Shown here: piece by piece, positions 35,605 to 42,425 of the stretch
Layout: each line of letters begins with the position of its first letter
Numbering within the stretch: position 1 is the first letter of the stretch
Source: Yoonia sp.
GTDB lineage: Bacteria; Pseudomonadota; Alphaproteobacteria; Rhodobacterales; Rhodobacteraceae
Direction: 5' to 3'
DNA: 42,425 bases
NCBI RefSeq assembly: GCF_030731595.1
Contig: NZ_JANQTS010000078.1
Location: 1-42,425 of the forward strand
The notes under the pieces: model-generated
Databases searched by the model: none
What the model saw: only the letters and a program-made list of their open reading frames with translations
What the model was told of the DNA's origin: nothing
Program-made: the position numbers and the translations under genes

Positions 35605-37764
35605 ATGCAAGAGCCAGCCATCACCGAAGACCTGATCGCATCCCACGGGCTCAAGCCTGATGAATATCAGCGCATTCTCGACATCATCGGGCGCACGCCG
35701 ACCTTTACAGAGTTGGGCATTTTCTCGGCCATGTGGAACGAGCATTGCTCTTACAAATCCTCCAAGAAATGGCTGCGCACCCTGCCGACGACAGGCCCGC
35801 AGGTGATCTGCGGCCCCGGCGAGAACGCGGGCGTTGTCGATATTGGCGATGGTCAGGCGGTTGTCTTCAAGATGGAAAGCCACAACCACCCCAGCTATAT
35901 CGAGCCCTATCAGGGTGCGGCCACTGGCGTGGGCGGTATTCTGCGGGATGTCTTTACAATGGGTGCACGTCCGATTGCGGCGATGAATTCGCTCTCTTTC
36001 GGCGCACCATCCCACCCCAAGACCAAACAACTGGTCAACGGCGTGGTTGCGGGTGTGGGCGGCTATGGCAATTGTTTTGGTGTGCCCACTGTCGGTGGTG
36101 AAGTCCGCTTTGACCCCGCCTATAACGGCAACTGCCTTGTGAACGCCTTTGCCGCCGGCCTTGCCGATGCAGACAAGATTTTCTATTCCGCCGCTTCCGG
36201 CGTCGGCATGCCTGTCGTCTATCTTGGCGCAAAGACAGGGCGCGATGGCGTCGGCGGCGCAACCATGGCCTCGGCCGAATTTGATGACACCATCGAGGAA
36301 AAGCGCCCCACTGTCCAAGTGGGTGACCCCTTCACCGAAAAGCGCCTGATGGAAGCGACGCTGGAATTGATGGCAACAGGTGCGGTGATTTCGATTCAGG
36401 ACATGGGTGCCGCTGGCCTGACCTGTTCTGCGGTCGAAATGGGCGACAAAGGCGGCTTGGGTGTCCGCCTGAACCTGAACGCCGTGCCACAACGCGAAAC
36501 AAATATGACCGCCTACGAGATGATGCTGTCCGAAAGCCAAGAGCGGATGCTGATGGTGCTCAAGCCGGAACTGGAGGCCGAAGCCCGTGCGGTTTTCGAA
36601 AAATGGGACCTCGATTTTGCTATCGTTGGGGAAACAATCGCCGAAGATCGTTTCATTGTTGAACACAATGGCGAGGTCAAGGCCGACCTGCCTTTGGCAA
36701 CACTGTCTGGCTCTGCCCCCGAATACGACCGCCCTTGGGTGCCCACACCCGCCGCCGCCCCGCTGGGCGAGGTCACGGGCGTGCATCCGCTCGACGGGCT
36801 GAAGGCGCTGATCAGCAGCCCCAATTATGCAGGCAAGCAGTGGGTCTATGAACAATATGACCAGCAGGTTATGGGCGATACGGCCCGCACGCCCGGTCAG
36901 GGCTCTGGCATCGTGCGCGTACATGGTACCGATAAGTCACTGGCCTTCACAAGCGATGTGACCCCCCGCTATGTCAAAGCCAACCCCGTCGAAGGTGGCA
37001 AACAAGCGGTGGCCGAAGCCTACCGCAACCTGATTGCTGTCGGCGCGCGCCCCTTGGCGACCACTGACAATATGAACTTCGGAAACCCCGAAAAGCCTGA
37101 AATCATGGGGCAATTCGTGGGTGCGATTCAAGGGATCGGCGAAGCGGTCAAAGCGCTCGACATGCCGATCGTGTCTGGCAACGTCTCGCTTTACAATGAA
37201 ACCGACGGCAAGGGCATTCTGCCGACCCCCACAATCGGGGCTGTCGGGATTATCAACCACCCTGACGAGATGATCATCGGTGACATCCGCGAGGGGCACC
37301 TGCTGCTGCTCTTGGGCGAAACGACCGGACATCTTGGGCAATCGGCCCTTTTGGCCGAAGTCTATGGGCGGGCCGAAGGCGACGCGCCCGCCGTCGATCT
37401 GACGGCAGAAAAGGCCCACGGCGATTTCATCCGCGCCAACCACAGCTATATCAAAGCCTGCACAGACCTCAGCGATGGCGGGCTTGCATTGGCCGCCTTC
37501 GAGATGGCAGAGGCCGCAGGCGTGGGGATCACTCTGGACGTCGAAGACACGCCCACGCTTTTTGGCGAAGATCAGGCGCGCTATCTGATCGCCTGCAACT
37601 TTGATCAGGCAGAGGGCTTGATGGTCGCGGCCAATCAGGCAGGCGTCACGCTGACGACTGTCGGGAAAGCAGGCGGCGATCAAGTGACCTTTGGGCGCCA
37701 CAGCGCAGCTCTTGCGGATCTCGCCCAGATATTCCGCACGTCATTCGAGAAAGCGGTCGCCTGA
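35605..37764 (+). CDS. purL: Phosphoribosylformylglycinamidine synthase II
   Basis: ATP-dependent amidotransferase subunit of step 4 of purine synthesis, making formylglycinamidine ribonucleotide with ammonia from PurQ and with PurS. The 719-residue small-form PurL shows [23 protein letters not shown], the [37 protein letters not shown] signature, [39 protein letters not shown], and the second AIRS-like half with [10 protein letters not shown] and [12 protein letters not shown]. The ATG has AAGGGG upstream. purQ and purS are not in the window. It is followed by bolA, with its own likely promoter. Confidence 0.97.
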   Translation: MQEPAITEDLIASHGLKPDEYQRILDIIGRTPTFTELGIFSAMWNEHCSYKSSKKWLRTLPTTGPQVICGPGENAGVVDIGDGQAVVFKMESHNHPSYIEPYQGAATGVGGILRDVFTMGARPIAAMNSLSFGAPSHPKTKQLVNGVVAGVGGYGNCFGVPTVGGEVRFDPAYNGNCLVNAFAAGLADADKIFYSAASGVGMPVVYLGAKTGRDGVGGATMASAEFDDTIEEKRPTVQVGDPFTEKRLMEATLELMATGAVISIQDMGAAGLTCSAVEMGDKGGLGVRLNLNAVPQRETNMTAYEMMLSESQERMLMVLKPELEAEARAVFEKWDLDFAIVGETIAEDRFIVEHNGEVKADLPLATLSGSAPEYDRPWVPTPAAAPLGEVTGVHPLDGLKALISSPNYAGKQWVYEQYDQQVMGDTARTPGQGSGIVRVHGTDKSLAFTSDVTPRYVKANPVEGGKQAVAEAYRNLIAVGARPLATTDNMNFGNPEKPEIMGQFVGAIQGIGEAVKALDMPIVSGNVSLYNETDGKGILPTPTIGAVGIINHPDEMIIGDIREGHLLLLLGETTGHLGQSALLAEVYGRAEGDAPAVDLTAEKAHGDFIRANHSYIKACTDLSDGGLALAAFEMAEAAGVGITLDVEDTPTLFGEDQARYLIACNFDQAEGLMVAANQAGVTLTTVGKAGGDQVTFGRHSAALADLAQIFRTSFEKAVA

Positions 37765-37788
37765 TCCGTCCCGCGATGGCGACACCAC

Positions 37789-37817
37789 TTGCCCACCCGA
37801 CGCGACGCACCTAGATT
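37789..37817 (+). promoter_or_regulatory. Candidate promoter of bolA-grxD
   Basis: TTGCCC (37789-37794), a 17-bp spacer, and TAGATT (37812-37817) in the gap after purL. The -10 keeps four of six consensus bases. The start codon is 26 bases further on. Confidence 0.45.
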
Positions 37818-37843
37818 AAGACCAACCGATCAAAGGACGACCC

Positions 37844-38074
37844 ATGGCCATCACCGCCCACGACATCGAAGAACTGCTGCGCGCCCATTTCCCCAATGCG
37901 ACAATCGAGATCCAAGGGGACGATGGCGTGCACTTCCAAGGGATGGTGATCGACGAAAGCTTTCGCGGCATGAACCGGATCCAGCAACAACGGGCGGTCA
38001 TGGCAGTAATCAAACCCAAGGTGGACAGCGGCGAAATTCACGCCCTTGGCCTTACCACCAAAGCCCCGGAGTAA
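37844..38074 (+). CDS. BolA family protein
   Basis: A 76-residue BolA-type protein, which in partnership with a monothiol glutaredoxin shares a 2Fe-2S cluster and takes part in iron sensing and Fe-S delivery. The fold is seen as AHDIEELLRAHFPNATIEIQGDDGVHFQGMVIDESFRGMNRIQQQRAVMAVIKPKVDSGEIHALGLTTKAPE, split here as helix 1 (about 4-15), the strand with VHFQGMVI, and the conserved His in IHAL. It is closer to IbaG/YrbA in length than to long BolA. The next gene, a monothiol glutaredoxin, starts six bases after its stop and is its expected partner. Confidence 0.9.
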   Translation: MAITAHDIEELLRAHFPNATIEIQGDDGVHFQGMVIDESFRGMNRIQQQRAVMAVIKPKVDSGEIHALGLTTKAPE

Positions 38075-38080
38075 ACGGAT

Positions 38081-38440
38081 ATGTCAGCCCAAGACAAAAT
38101 CAAAGAAACCGTCACGACCAATGACGTGGTCCTGTTCATGAAGGGCACAAAATCCATGCCGCAATGCGGGTTTTCGTCCCGTGTCGCCGGGGTTCTGAAC
38201 TTCATGGGCGTTGATTTCGCCGATGTGAATGTGCTGGCAGATGACGACATCCGCCAAGGGATCAAAGATTACTCTGACTGGCCAACCATCCCGCAGCTTT
38301 ATGTCAAAGGCGAATTTGTAGGTGGCTGTGACATCATCACAGAAATGACCCTGTCAGGCGAACTGGATACGCTGTTCTCGGAAAATGGCGTGACCTTCGA
38401 CAAGGACGCCGCCGATAAAATCCGCGAAGCTAACGCCTAA
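38081..38440 (+). CDS. grxD: Monothiol glutaredoxin, Grx4 family
   Basis: A 119-residue CGFS-type glutaredoxin that binds a 2Fe-2S cluster with glutathione and passes it to Fe-S proteins, with BolA as partner. Visible features are VVLFMKGTKSMPQCGFSSRVAGVL (active motif CGFS), the WPTIPQLYVKGEFVGGCDIITEM segment with the cis-Pro and GGCD glutathione-binding motif, and a C-terminal helix. Length is normal. It forms an operon with bolA (six-base gap). A hairpin terminator follows. Confidence 0.95.
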   Translation: MSAQDKIKETVTTNDVVLFMKGTKSMPQCGFSSRVAGVLNFMGVDFADVNVLADDDIRQGIKDYSDWPTIPQLYVKGEFVGGCDIITEMTLSGELDTLFSENGVTFDKDAADKIREANA

Positions 38441-38447
38441 ACTGACC

Positions 38448-38469
38448 GGGAGGGCACCGCGCCCTCCCT
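38448..38469 (+). terminator. Hairpin between convergent grxD and zapA
   Basis: GGGAGGGC (38448-38455), loop ACCGC, GCCCTCCC (38461-38468): a perfect 8-bp stem. T tracts are poor on both strands, so the termination strength is uncertain, but it fits a convergent gene pair. Confidence 0.55.
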
Positions 38470-38473
38470 CCCC

Positions 38474-38860
38474 TTAACGCGCTTCGACCTGATCGGCCAA
38501 AGCTTCGGCGCGGGCTGCAATTTCTGCAAGCGTATCAGTGATTTCAGCCGGAATAACCGGCACTTCAACGCGCATGGGTTCTGGCCGTGGCTGCGCCTGC
38601 ATCATCTCGATCTGGGCGCGGGTCTTGGCCGCTTCCGCTTCAAGCTGGCGCACCTTGTCCTCAAGTCCTGCGGTTTTGTCAGCCAGCATCAGGCCCGCCA
38701 TCAACAACATGCGCGATTCCGGCATCCGGCCGATCTGATCGGCCAAATGCGCCGCCTCGGCGTCCAGCATCGCGGCGGCGGAATGGAGGAAATGCTCTTC
38801 CCCGTCCTGACAGGCGACTTCGAATGTCCGTCCACCAATGGCGATCTCAACCTGCGGCAT
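38474..38860 (-). CDS. zapA: Cell division protein ZapA
   Basis: Small cytoplasmic protein that bundles FtsZ filaments at the division ring. The 128-residue protein has the ZapA domain (MPQVEIAIGGRTFEVACQDGEEHFLHSAAAMLDAEAAHLADQIG, then RMLLMAGLMLADKTAGLEDKV) and a C-terminal coiled coil (RQLEAEAAKTRAQIEMMQ) that forms the dimer, plus an extra tail rich in Pro and Ala. The frame is open 37 codons further up, but ATG 38860 matches the family N terminus; it lies inside the last codons of the coiled-coil gene (14-base overlap). Confidence 0.9.
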   Translation of the reverse strand: MPQVEIAIGGRTFEVACQDGEEHFLHSAAAMLDAEAAHLADQIGRMPESRMLLMAGLMLADKTAGLEDKVRQLEAEAAKTRAQIEMMQAQPRPEPMRVEVPVIPAEITDTLAEIAARAEALADQVEAR

Positions 38861-39317
38861 AGGGTGTCTCCTCGATAAGGGGCTTGAGTTCGGCAAGGAT
38901 GGCGTCAACCTCTGCGGCGTCTGCGGAACGCTGTGCGTGCAGCGCTTCAATCTCGGCAGCGACGGCGGCATCGTGCAAAGCGGGTGCGAGACCGGTCGTC
39001 ACCGCCTCGCGCAGCTTTGTATTCATATCCCGCAACTGCACGTTGGACGCCCGCAGTTGCTGTAGCTCTTCGTCCAGCTGCATCAGTTGATTGCGCTGGG
39101 TCTCGACCCGTGCAGTCAGGCTGGCAACCTGCGTATCCTGCCGTTCTTTCAGAAGACGGACGCGTTCAACCAATTCCGCGTTGCTTGCACGCTCTTCATC
39201 CAAGGCCACCTGCAAGGCCGCATCGGCAGCCCCGTCACCGACAGGCCGATCCAACCCGCGCCTGATACGATCCAGCGCCGCAGTAATGCGGCCCTCCAAT
39301 GCACTGATATCACTCAT
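38847..39317 (-). CDS. Coiled-coil protein linked to zapA
   Basis: A 156-residue cytoplasmic protein I do not recognise by family. Residues 1-22 (MSDISALEGRITAALDRIRRGL) and the core 45-110 (LQVALDEERASNAELVERVRLLKERQDTQ and onward) show heptad-like Leu/Val/Ala spacing typical of coiled coils, with many charged residues and no membrane segment. The ATG at 39317 has AAAGGA upstream. It overlaps zapA by 14 bases and is likely part of the same transcript, which suggests a division-related or ZapA-partner (ZapB-like) role. That is inference from context. Confidence 0.7.
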   Translation of the reverse strand: MSDISALEGRITAALDRIRRGLDRPVGDGAADAALQVALDEERASNAELVERVRLLKERQDTQVASLTARVETQRNQLMQLDEELQQLRASNVQLRDMNTKLREAVTTGLAPALHDAAVAAEIEALHAQRSADAAEVDAILAELKPLIEETPYAAG

Positions 39318-39578
39318 CCGCTCGTCCTTTCGTGGCCTTTGGGTTTCCCCGGGCACGCGCCATTATTCTTTCGGCTATTCGCAATTTTGTCACTTCCGCA
39401 GAACGTAAACGACCGAATCGCGCCTCCATATGTCGAGGGTAAGCTATCGCCTGCCCCCTCGCAAACTGACAGGTGCCAAGAAAAAGAGCAACTTAGCTGT
39501 CATGCTTGATCTTGGGTAAGGGCCTGCTATGAGGCTGTCAGCCTCGACGTTCATCTTTGTAAATAGGACCTGACCACC

Positions 39579-41597
39579 TTGGATATTGCAGCCCTGCGCA
39601 CCGCCCACCCCGACCATTGGATGAAAGCCACAGCCATCCGCACATTGACACTGGATGCAGTTGCCGCTGCGAACTCTGGCCACTCTGGTATGCCGATGGG
39701 CATGGCCGACGTGGCGACGGTGCTTTTTGAAAAGCACCTGAAGTTCGATCCCAAGGCCCCCGCATGGCCGGATCGTGACCGGTTTATCCTGTCGGCAGGC
39801 CACGGCTCGATGCTGCTGTATTCCCTGATGTACCTCACCGGCTATGAAGATATGCCGCTGGAAGAAATCAAGAACTTCCGTCAGTGGGGCGCAAAGACGG
39901 CAGGCCACCCCGAATACGGCCACGCCCGCGGCATCGAAACCACCACCGGTCCCCTGGGCCAAGGCATCGCCAACTCTGTCGGCTTTGCGATTGCCGAAGA
40001 AATCCAGCGCGCCACATGGGGCAAGAAGATCATCAACCACCACACTTACGTGATGGCCGGTGACGGTTGCCTGATGGAAGGCATCAGCCAGGAAGCCATC
40101 GCGCTGGCGGGTATGCAAAAGCTGTCCAATCTGATCGTGTTCTGGGACAACAACAACATCACCATCGACGGCACCGTCGATATCGCCGATATTACCAACC
40201 AGCAGATGCGCTTCGATGCCTCCGGCTGGCATGTCCAATCCATCGACGGTCATGACCCAGAGGCGATTGACGCCGCGATCACCATCGCCAAGCAAGACCC
40301 GCGCCCGTCGATGATTGCCTGCAAGACCCACATCGCATTGGGCCATGCGGCACAGGACACCTCCAAAGGCCACGGCGCATTGACCAACGCCGACCAGTTG
40401 AAAGCCGCGAAAGAGGCTTATGGCGCACCGATGGGTGACTTCGAAGTCGCACCGGATGTGCTCAAGCAGTGGGCCGCCATTGGCGCACGCGGCGCTGAAA
40501 CGCGCAAAGCCTGGGAGGCGCGCTTTGCCGCCCTCTCCGCCAACAAACAGGCCGAGTTCAACCGCACCTATGCAGGCGAAGCCCCCAAAAAGCTGTCGGC
40601 CACCATCCGCGCCCTCAAAAAGCAGATCAGCGAAGGCGCGCCTTCGGTCGCGACCCGCAAGTCCTCGGAAATGACGCTGGAAGTCATCAATCCGATCATG
40701 CCCGAAACCATTGGCGGATCGGCTGACCTGACAGGCTCCAACAACACGTTGACCAAGGACATGGGCGTATTCCACCCCGACAACCGCAAGGGCCGCTATA
40801 TCTACTACGGCGTGCGCGAACACGGGATGGCGGCTGCGATGAACGGCATGGCGCTGCATGGCGGTGCGCGGCCTTATGGCGGTACATTCATGTGTTTCAC
40901 CGATTATGCGCGCGGCGCGATGCGTCTGTCTGCATTGATGGGTATTCCGACCACTTACGTCATGACCCACGACAGCATCGGGCTTGGCGAAGACGGCCCC
41001 ACACACCAGCCGGTCGAGCATCTGGCCATGCTGCGTGCGACACCCAACATGAATGTCTTCCGCCCTGCCGATACAGTTGAAACGGCGGAAGCTTGGGAAA
41101 TCGCGCTGACCGCGCAGAAAACACCCAGCGTACTGTCACTGACACGGCAAAACCTGCCCACCGTGCGGACCGAGCATAAGGCCAAGAACCTGACTGCCCA
41201 AGGCGCCTATGTGCTGGCCGACGCGATAGCCAAGCGGCAGGCGATCCTGCTGGCCACCGGTTCCGAGGTGTCCATTGCGATGGAAGCCCGCGATCTGTTG
41301 GAAGCCGAAGGGATCGGCACACGCGTGGTTTCCATGCCATGCTGGGAGCTGTTCGAGGAACAGGACGAAGCCTACCGCAAACGCGTCCTGCCCGGCGGCC
41401 CTGTGCGCGTCGCCATCGAGGCAGGCATCCGCTTTGGCTGGGACCGCTGGCTCTTTGGCGAGCGCGGCAAGCGCGAGAAGTCAGGGTTTATCGGGATGCA
41501 CGGCTTCGGGGCTTCTGCGCCCGCCGAGGACCTGTTCGAGAAGTTCGGCATCACCGCCAAGGACACGGCGGAGAAGGTGAAATCGCTGTTGAAGTAA
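39579..41597 (+). CDS. tkt: Transketolase
   Basis: Thiamine diphosphate enzyme that moves two-carbon units in the pentose phosphate pathway (and in the Calvin cycle where present). The 672-residue protein shows the N-terminal [40 protein letters not shown], the TPP motif [13 protein letters not shown] through NNNITIDG, and the pyrimidine region [45 protein letters not shown]. The start is a TTG at 39579 with AGGACC about nine bases upstream, giving [14 protein letters not shown]; a better ATG in frame is not seen. A terminator follows nine bases past the stop. Confidence 0.95.
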   Translation: MDIAALRTAHPDHWMKATAIRTLTLDAVAAANSGHSGMPMGMADVATVLFEKHLKFDPKAPAWPDRDRFILSAGHGSMLLYSLMYLTGYEDMPLEEIKNFRQWGAKTAGHPEYGHARGIETTTGPLGQGIANSVGFAIAEEIQRATWGKKIINHHTYVMAGDGCLMEGISQEAIALAGMQKLSNLIVFWDNNNITIDGTVDIADITNQQMRFDASGWHVQSIDGHDPEAIDAAITIAKQDPRPSMIACKTHIALGHAAQDTSKGHGALTNADQLKAAKEAYGAPMGDFEVAPDVLKQWAAIGARGAETRKAWEARFAALSANKQAEFNRTYAGEAPKKLSATIRALKKQISEGAPSVATRKSSEMTLEVINPIMPETIGGSADLTGSNNTLTKDMGVFHPDNRKGRYIYYGVREHGMAAAMNGMALHGGARPYGGTFMCFTDYARGAMRLSALMGIPTTYVMTHDSIGLGEDGPTHQPVEHLAMLRATPNMNVFRPADTVETAEAWEIALTAQKTPSVLSLTRQNLPTVRTEHKAKNLTAQGAYVLADAIAKRQAILLATGSEVSIAMEARDLLEAEGIGTRVVSMPCWELFEEQDEAYRKRVLPGGPVRVAIEAGIRFGWDRWLFGERGKREKSGFIGMHGFGASAPAEDLFEKFGITAKDTAEKVKSLLK

Positions 41598-41605
41598 GAC
41601 AAACA

Positions 41606-41637
41606 GGGCCATCGCAATGCGGTGGCCCTTCTTATTT
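41606..41637 (+). terminator. Terminator after tkt
   Basis: GGGCCATCGC (41606-41615), loop AAT, GCGGTGGCCC (41619-41628) form a 10-bp stem with one T-G pair, followed by TTCTTATTT. Confidence 0.85.
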
Positions 41638-41796
41638 GACAGACGCAATTTTGCTACCTTCGGAGATAGGTCTGCTTAGCGGACTTTGCTGCCGTCCACC
41701 ACTTGAGCAAGAAGGGCTGCTTTCTGGCGATTTCGACGGTTTATTGATGCATGAAATTTATCATGGGGGTGTCGTGTAGCTAATATAACAGAAGCA

Positions 41797-42087
41797 CTAG
41801 CTGCATGGTATCACTCGACGGAACCAATTGTTCCCTTCTCTTGTCACAATAAAACATTTTTGCGATTGTTCTCGGTCTCTTTCGGCAACTTCACAGGGCT
41901 CTTCTGCATAGAGAGCATCCTCATCATCGCCCCTATAGATAAAGCATTTTTTGACCGATTCTGGTGAATCTGAATTCTCGTTGCCAAAGAGATCAATGAC
42001 AAAAACATCTTCAGCAACTAGGATAGCCGGCGTAATGCAAAGGAACCCTGCACTCAGGACCAGTATTATAGATGAGAAGCGCTGCAT
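41797..42087 (-). CDS. Small exported protein with two cysteine repeats, unknown function
   Basis: A 96-residue protein I do not recognise. It starts MQRFSSIILVLSAGFLCITPA, a signal peptide (hydrophobic 4-24), so it is likely periplasmic or secreted. The mature part has two units with the same spacing: KCFIYRGD...EEPC and KCFIVTRE...RVIPC, each Cys-Phe-Ile followed by 13 residues and then Pro-Cys (18 residues from Cys to Cys). Each unit may form one disulfide. The ATG at 42087 has GGAG upstream, and TATACT on the - strand near 42162 could be its -10. It lies in an AT-richer strip after tkt. Confidence 0.65.
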   Translation of the reverse strand: MQRFSSIILVLSAGFLCITPAILVAEDVFVIDLFGNENSDSPESVKKCFIYRGDDEDALYAEEPCEVAERDREQSQKCFIVTREGNNWFRRVIPCS

Positions 42088-42328
42088 ATCTCCATTTCCG
42101 TTAATCAGAGATGACATGAAATCGTGTCAGTGTTGGTAGGACAGTGTCCAACCGGAGTATACTAGAATTTCGGCTTTGCTGCCATTTGTGCTGTTCGCAG
42201 CACCGGTTATTCTGGGCTCTAACCTGCCATTCGCTGCATTCTGCGCGACGGTCTGCTGTTTCCTTCGGAACATTCCGCACAGCATACCCGTTATTGCTTG
42301 CACCCGTCAGCCGTGCCACTTTCGCTCC

Positions 42329-42425
42329 ATGTGCAACCTTTATTCCATGACCTCTTCCCAGGCTGCGATCACGGATCTCGTCAAGCTTTGGCGCGATGAT
42401 ACGGGCAATCTACCGGCGATGCCTG
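42329..42425 (+). CDS. SOS response-associated peptidase (SRAP/YedK/HMCES family), 5' end
   Basis: Only 32 codons are present before the right edge. The frame from ATG 42329 reads MCNLYSMTSSQAAITDLVKL, then WRDDTGNLPAMP. This matches the start of SRAP domain proteins, where Cys2, exposed after Met removal, crosslinks to abasic sites in single-stranded DNA. The MCNLY start is a variant of the common MCGR form, which I recall in alphaproteobacteria. No GAAC-N7-GAAC LexA box is seen in the 240 bases upstream. The call rests on a short segment. Confidence 0.7.
   Translation, partial: MCNLYSMTSSQAAITDLVKLWRDDTGNLPAMP

Noticed and set aside
35410-36924. 504-residue open frame on the - strand
   Set aside because: It is antisense to purL and the RNA interval, with no recognisable domain.
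39318-39578. 6S RNA gene next to zapA
   Set aside because: In some bacteria ssrS adjoins zapA, but I could not draw the long hairpin with a central bubble here.
41339-41779. 146-residue + strand frame crossing the tkt stop
   Set aside because: It is a shifted frame inside tkt that runs through the tkt terminator.
42101-42350. Short open frames on both strands (72 and 68 residues)
   Set aside because: They overlap each other, lack ribosome sites and signatures, and conflict with the SRAP start.
1-42425. CRISPR arrays, insertion sequences, integrases
   Set aside because: None were found: no regularly spaced repeats, transposase motifs or terminal inverted repeats.

Overview
The window looks like a chromosomal segment of a marine alphaproteobacterium of the family Rhodobacteraceae (Roseobacter group). 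The evidence is the gene order (trpGD-ung-trpC-moaC-moeA-lexA-comEC-gltX-gltA and argC-ccmE-ccmF-ccmH), a LexA box of the alphaproteobacterial GAAC-N7-GAAC type, a GTA-type holin/endolysin pair, an LsrB/VtlR-like LysR regulator, moderately high G+C and tight overlapping operons. Almost all of it is core metabolism and information processing. No insertion sequence, prophage, CRISPR array or rRNA gene is visible.

Layout, left to right. 1-2101 (-): 5' two thirds of class II ribonucleotide reductase nrdJ, behind a 546-bp gene-free region with candidate control sites. 2648-2724 (-): tRNA-Pro(TGG). 2770-4489 (-): DUF192 protein, twin cold-shock-domain protein and pdxH. 4642-9062 (+): fabI, a gpt-type phosphoribosyltransferase, a class I aminotransferase and a PpiD-like periplasmic chaperone. 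9071-17763 (+): trpE, trpG, trpD, ung, trpC, moaC, moeA and lexA, interrupted by a divergent polysaccharide deacetylase on the - strand (10601-12172). 17757-19919 (-): comEC, converging on lexA. 19969-22754 (+): gltX and gltA. 22814-34255 (-): paaG-like crotonase, ccmH, ccmF, a three-gene lysis cassette, ccmE, argC, murI, a PlsC-type acyltransferase and a 1138-residue fused indolepyruvate:ferredoxin oxidoreductase. 34415-38440 (+): LysR regulator, a candidate small RNA, purL, bolA and grxD. 38474-39317 (-): zapA and a coiled-coil partner. 39579-41597 (+): tkt. The last 0.8 kb is AT-richer and holds a small secreted cysteine-repeat protein and the first 97 bases of an SRAP (YedK/HMCES) gene.

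Functional themes: tryptophan synthesis coupled by stop/start overlaps to a DNA-repair glycosylase and molybdenum cofactor genes; an SOS regulator with its own operator; cytochrome c maturation (ccmE, ccmF, ccmH) that has taken in a lysis module like the one releasing gene transfer agent particles; and Fe-S/redox control (bolA-grxD).

The two most interesting items are (1) a probable AbcR/alpha-r15-like small RNA at about 35440-35536 beside an LsrB/VtlR homologue, with two anti-Shine-Dalgarno motifs and a strong terminator, and (2) the lysis cassette 26194-27492 between ccmE and ccmF, including an XhlA-like third protein. All calls come from reading the sequence; no database search was possible.
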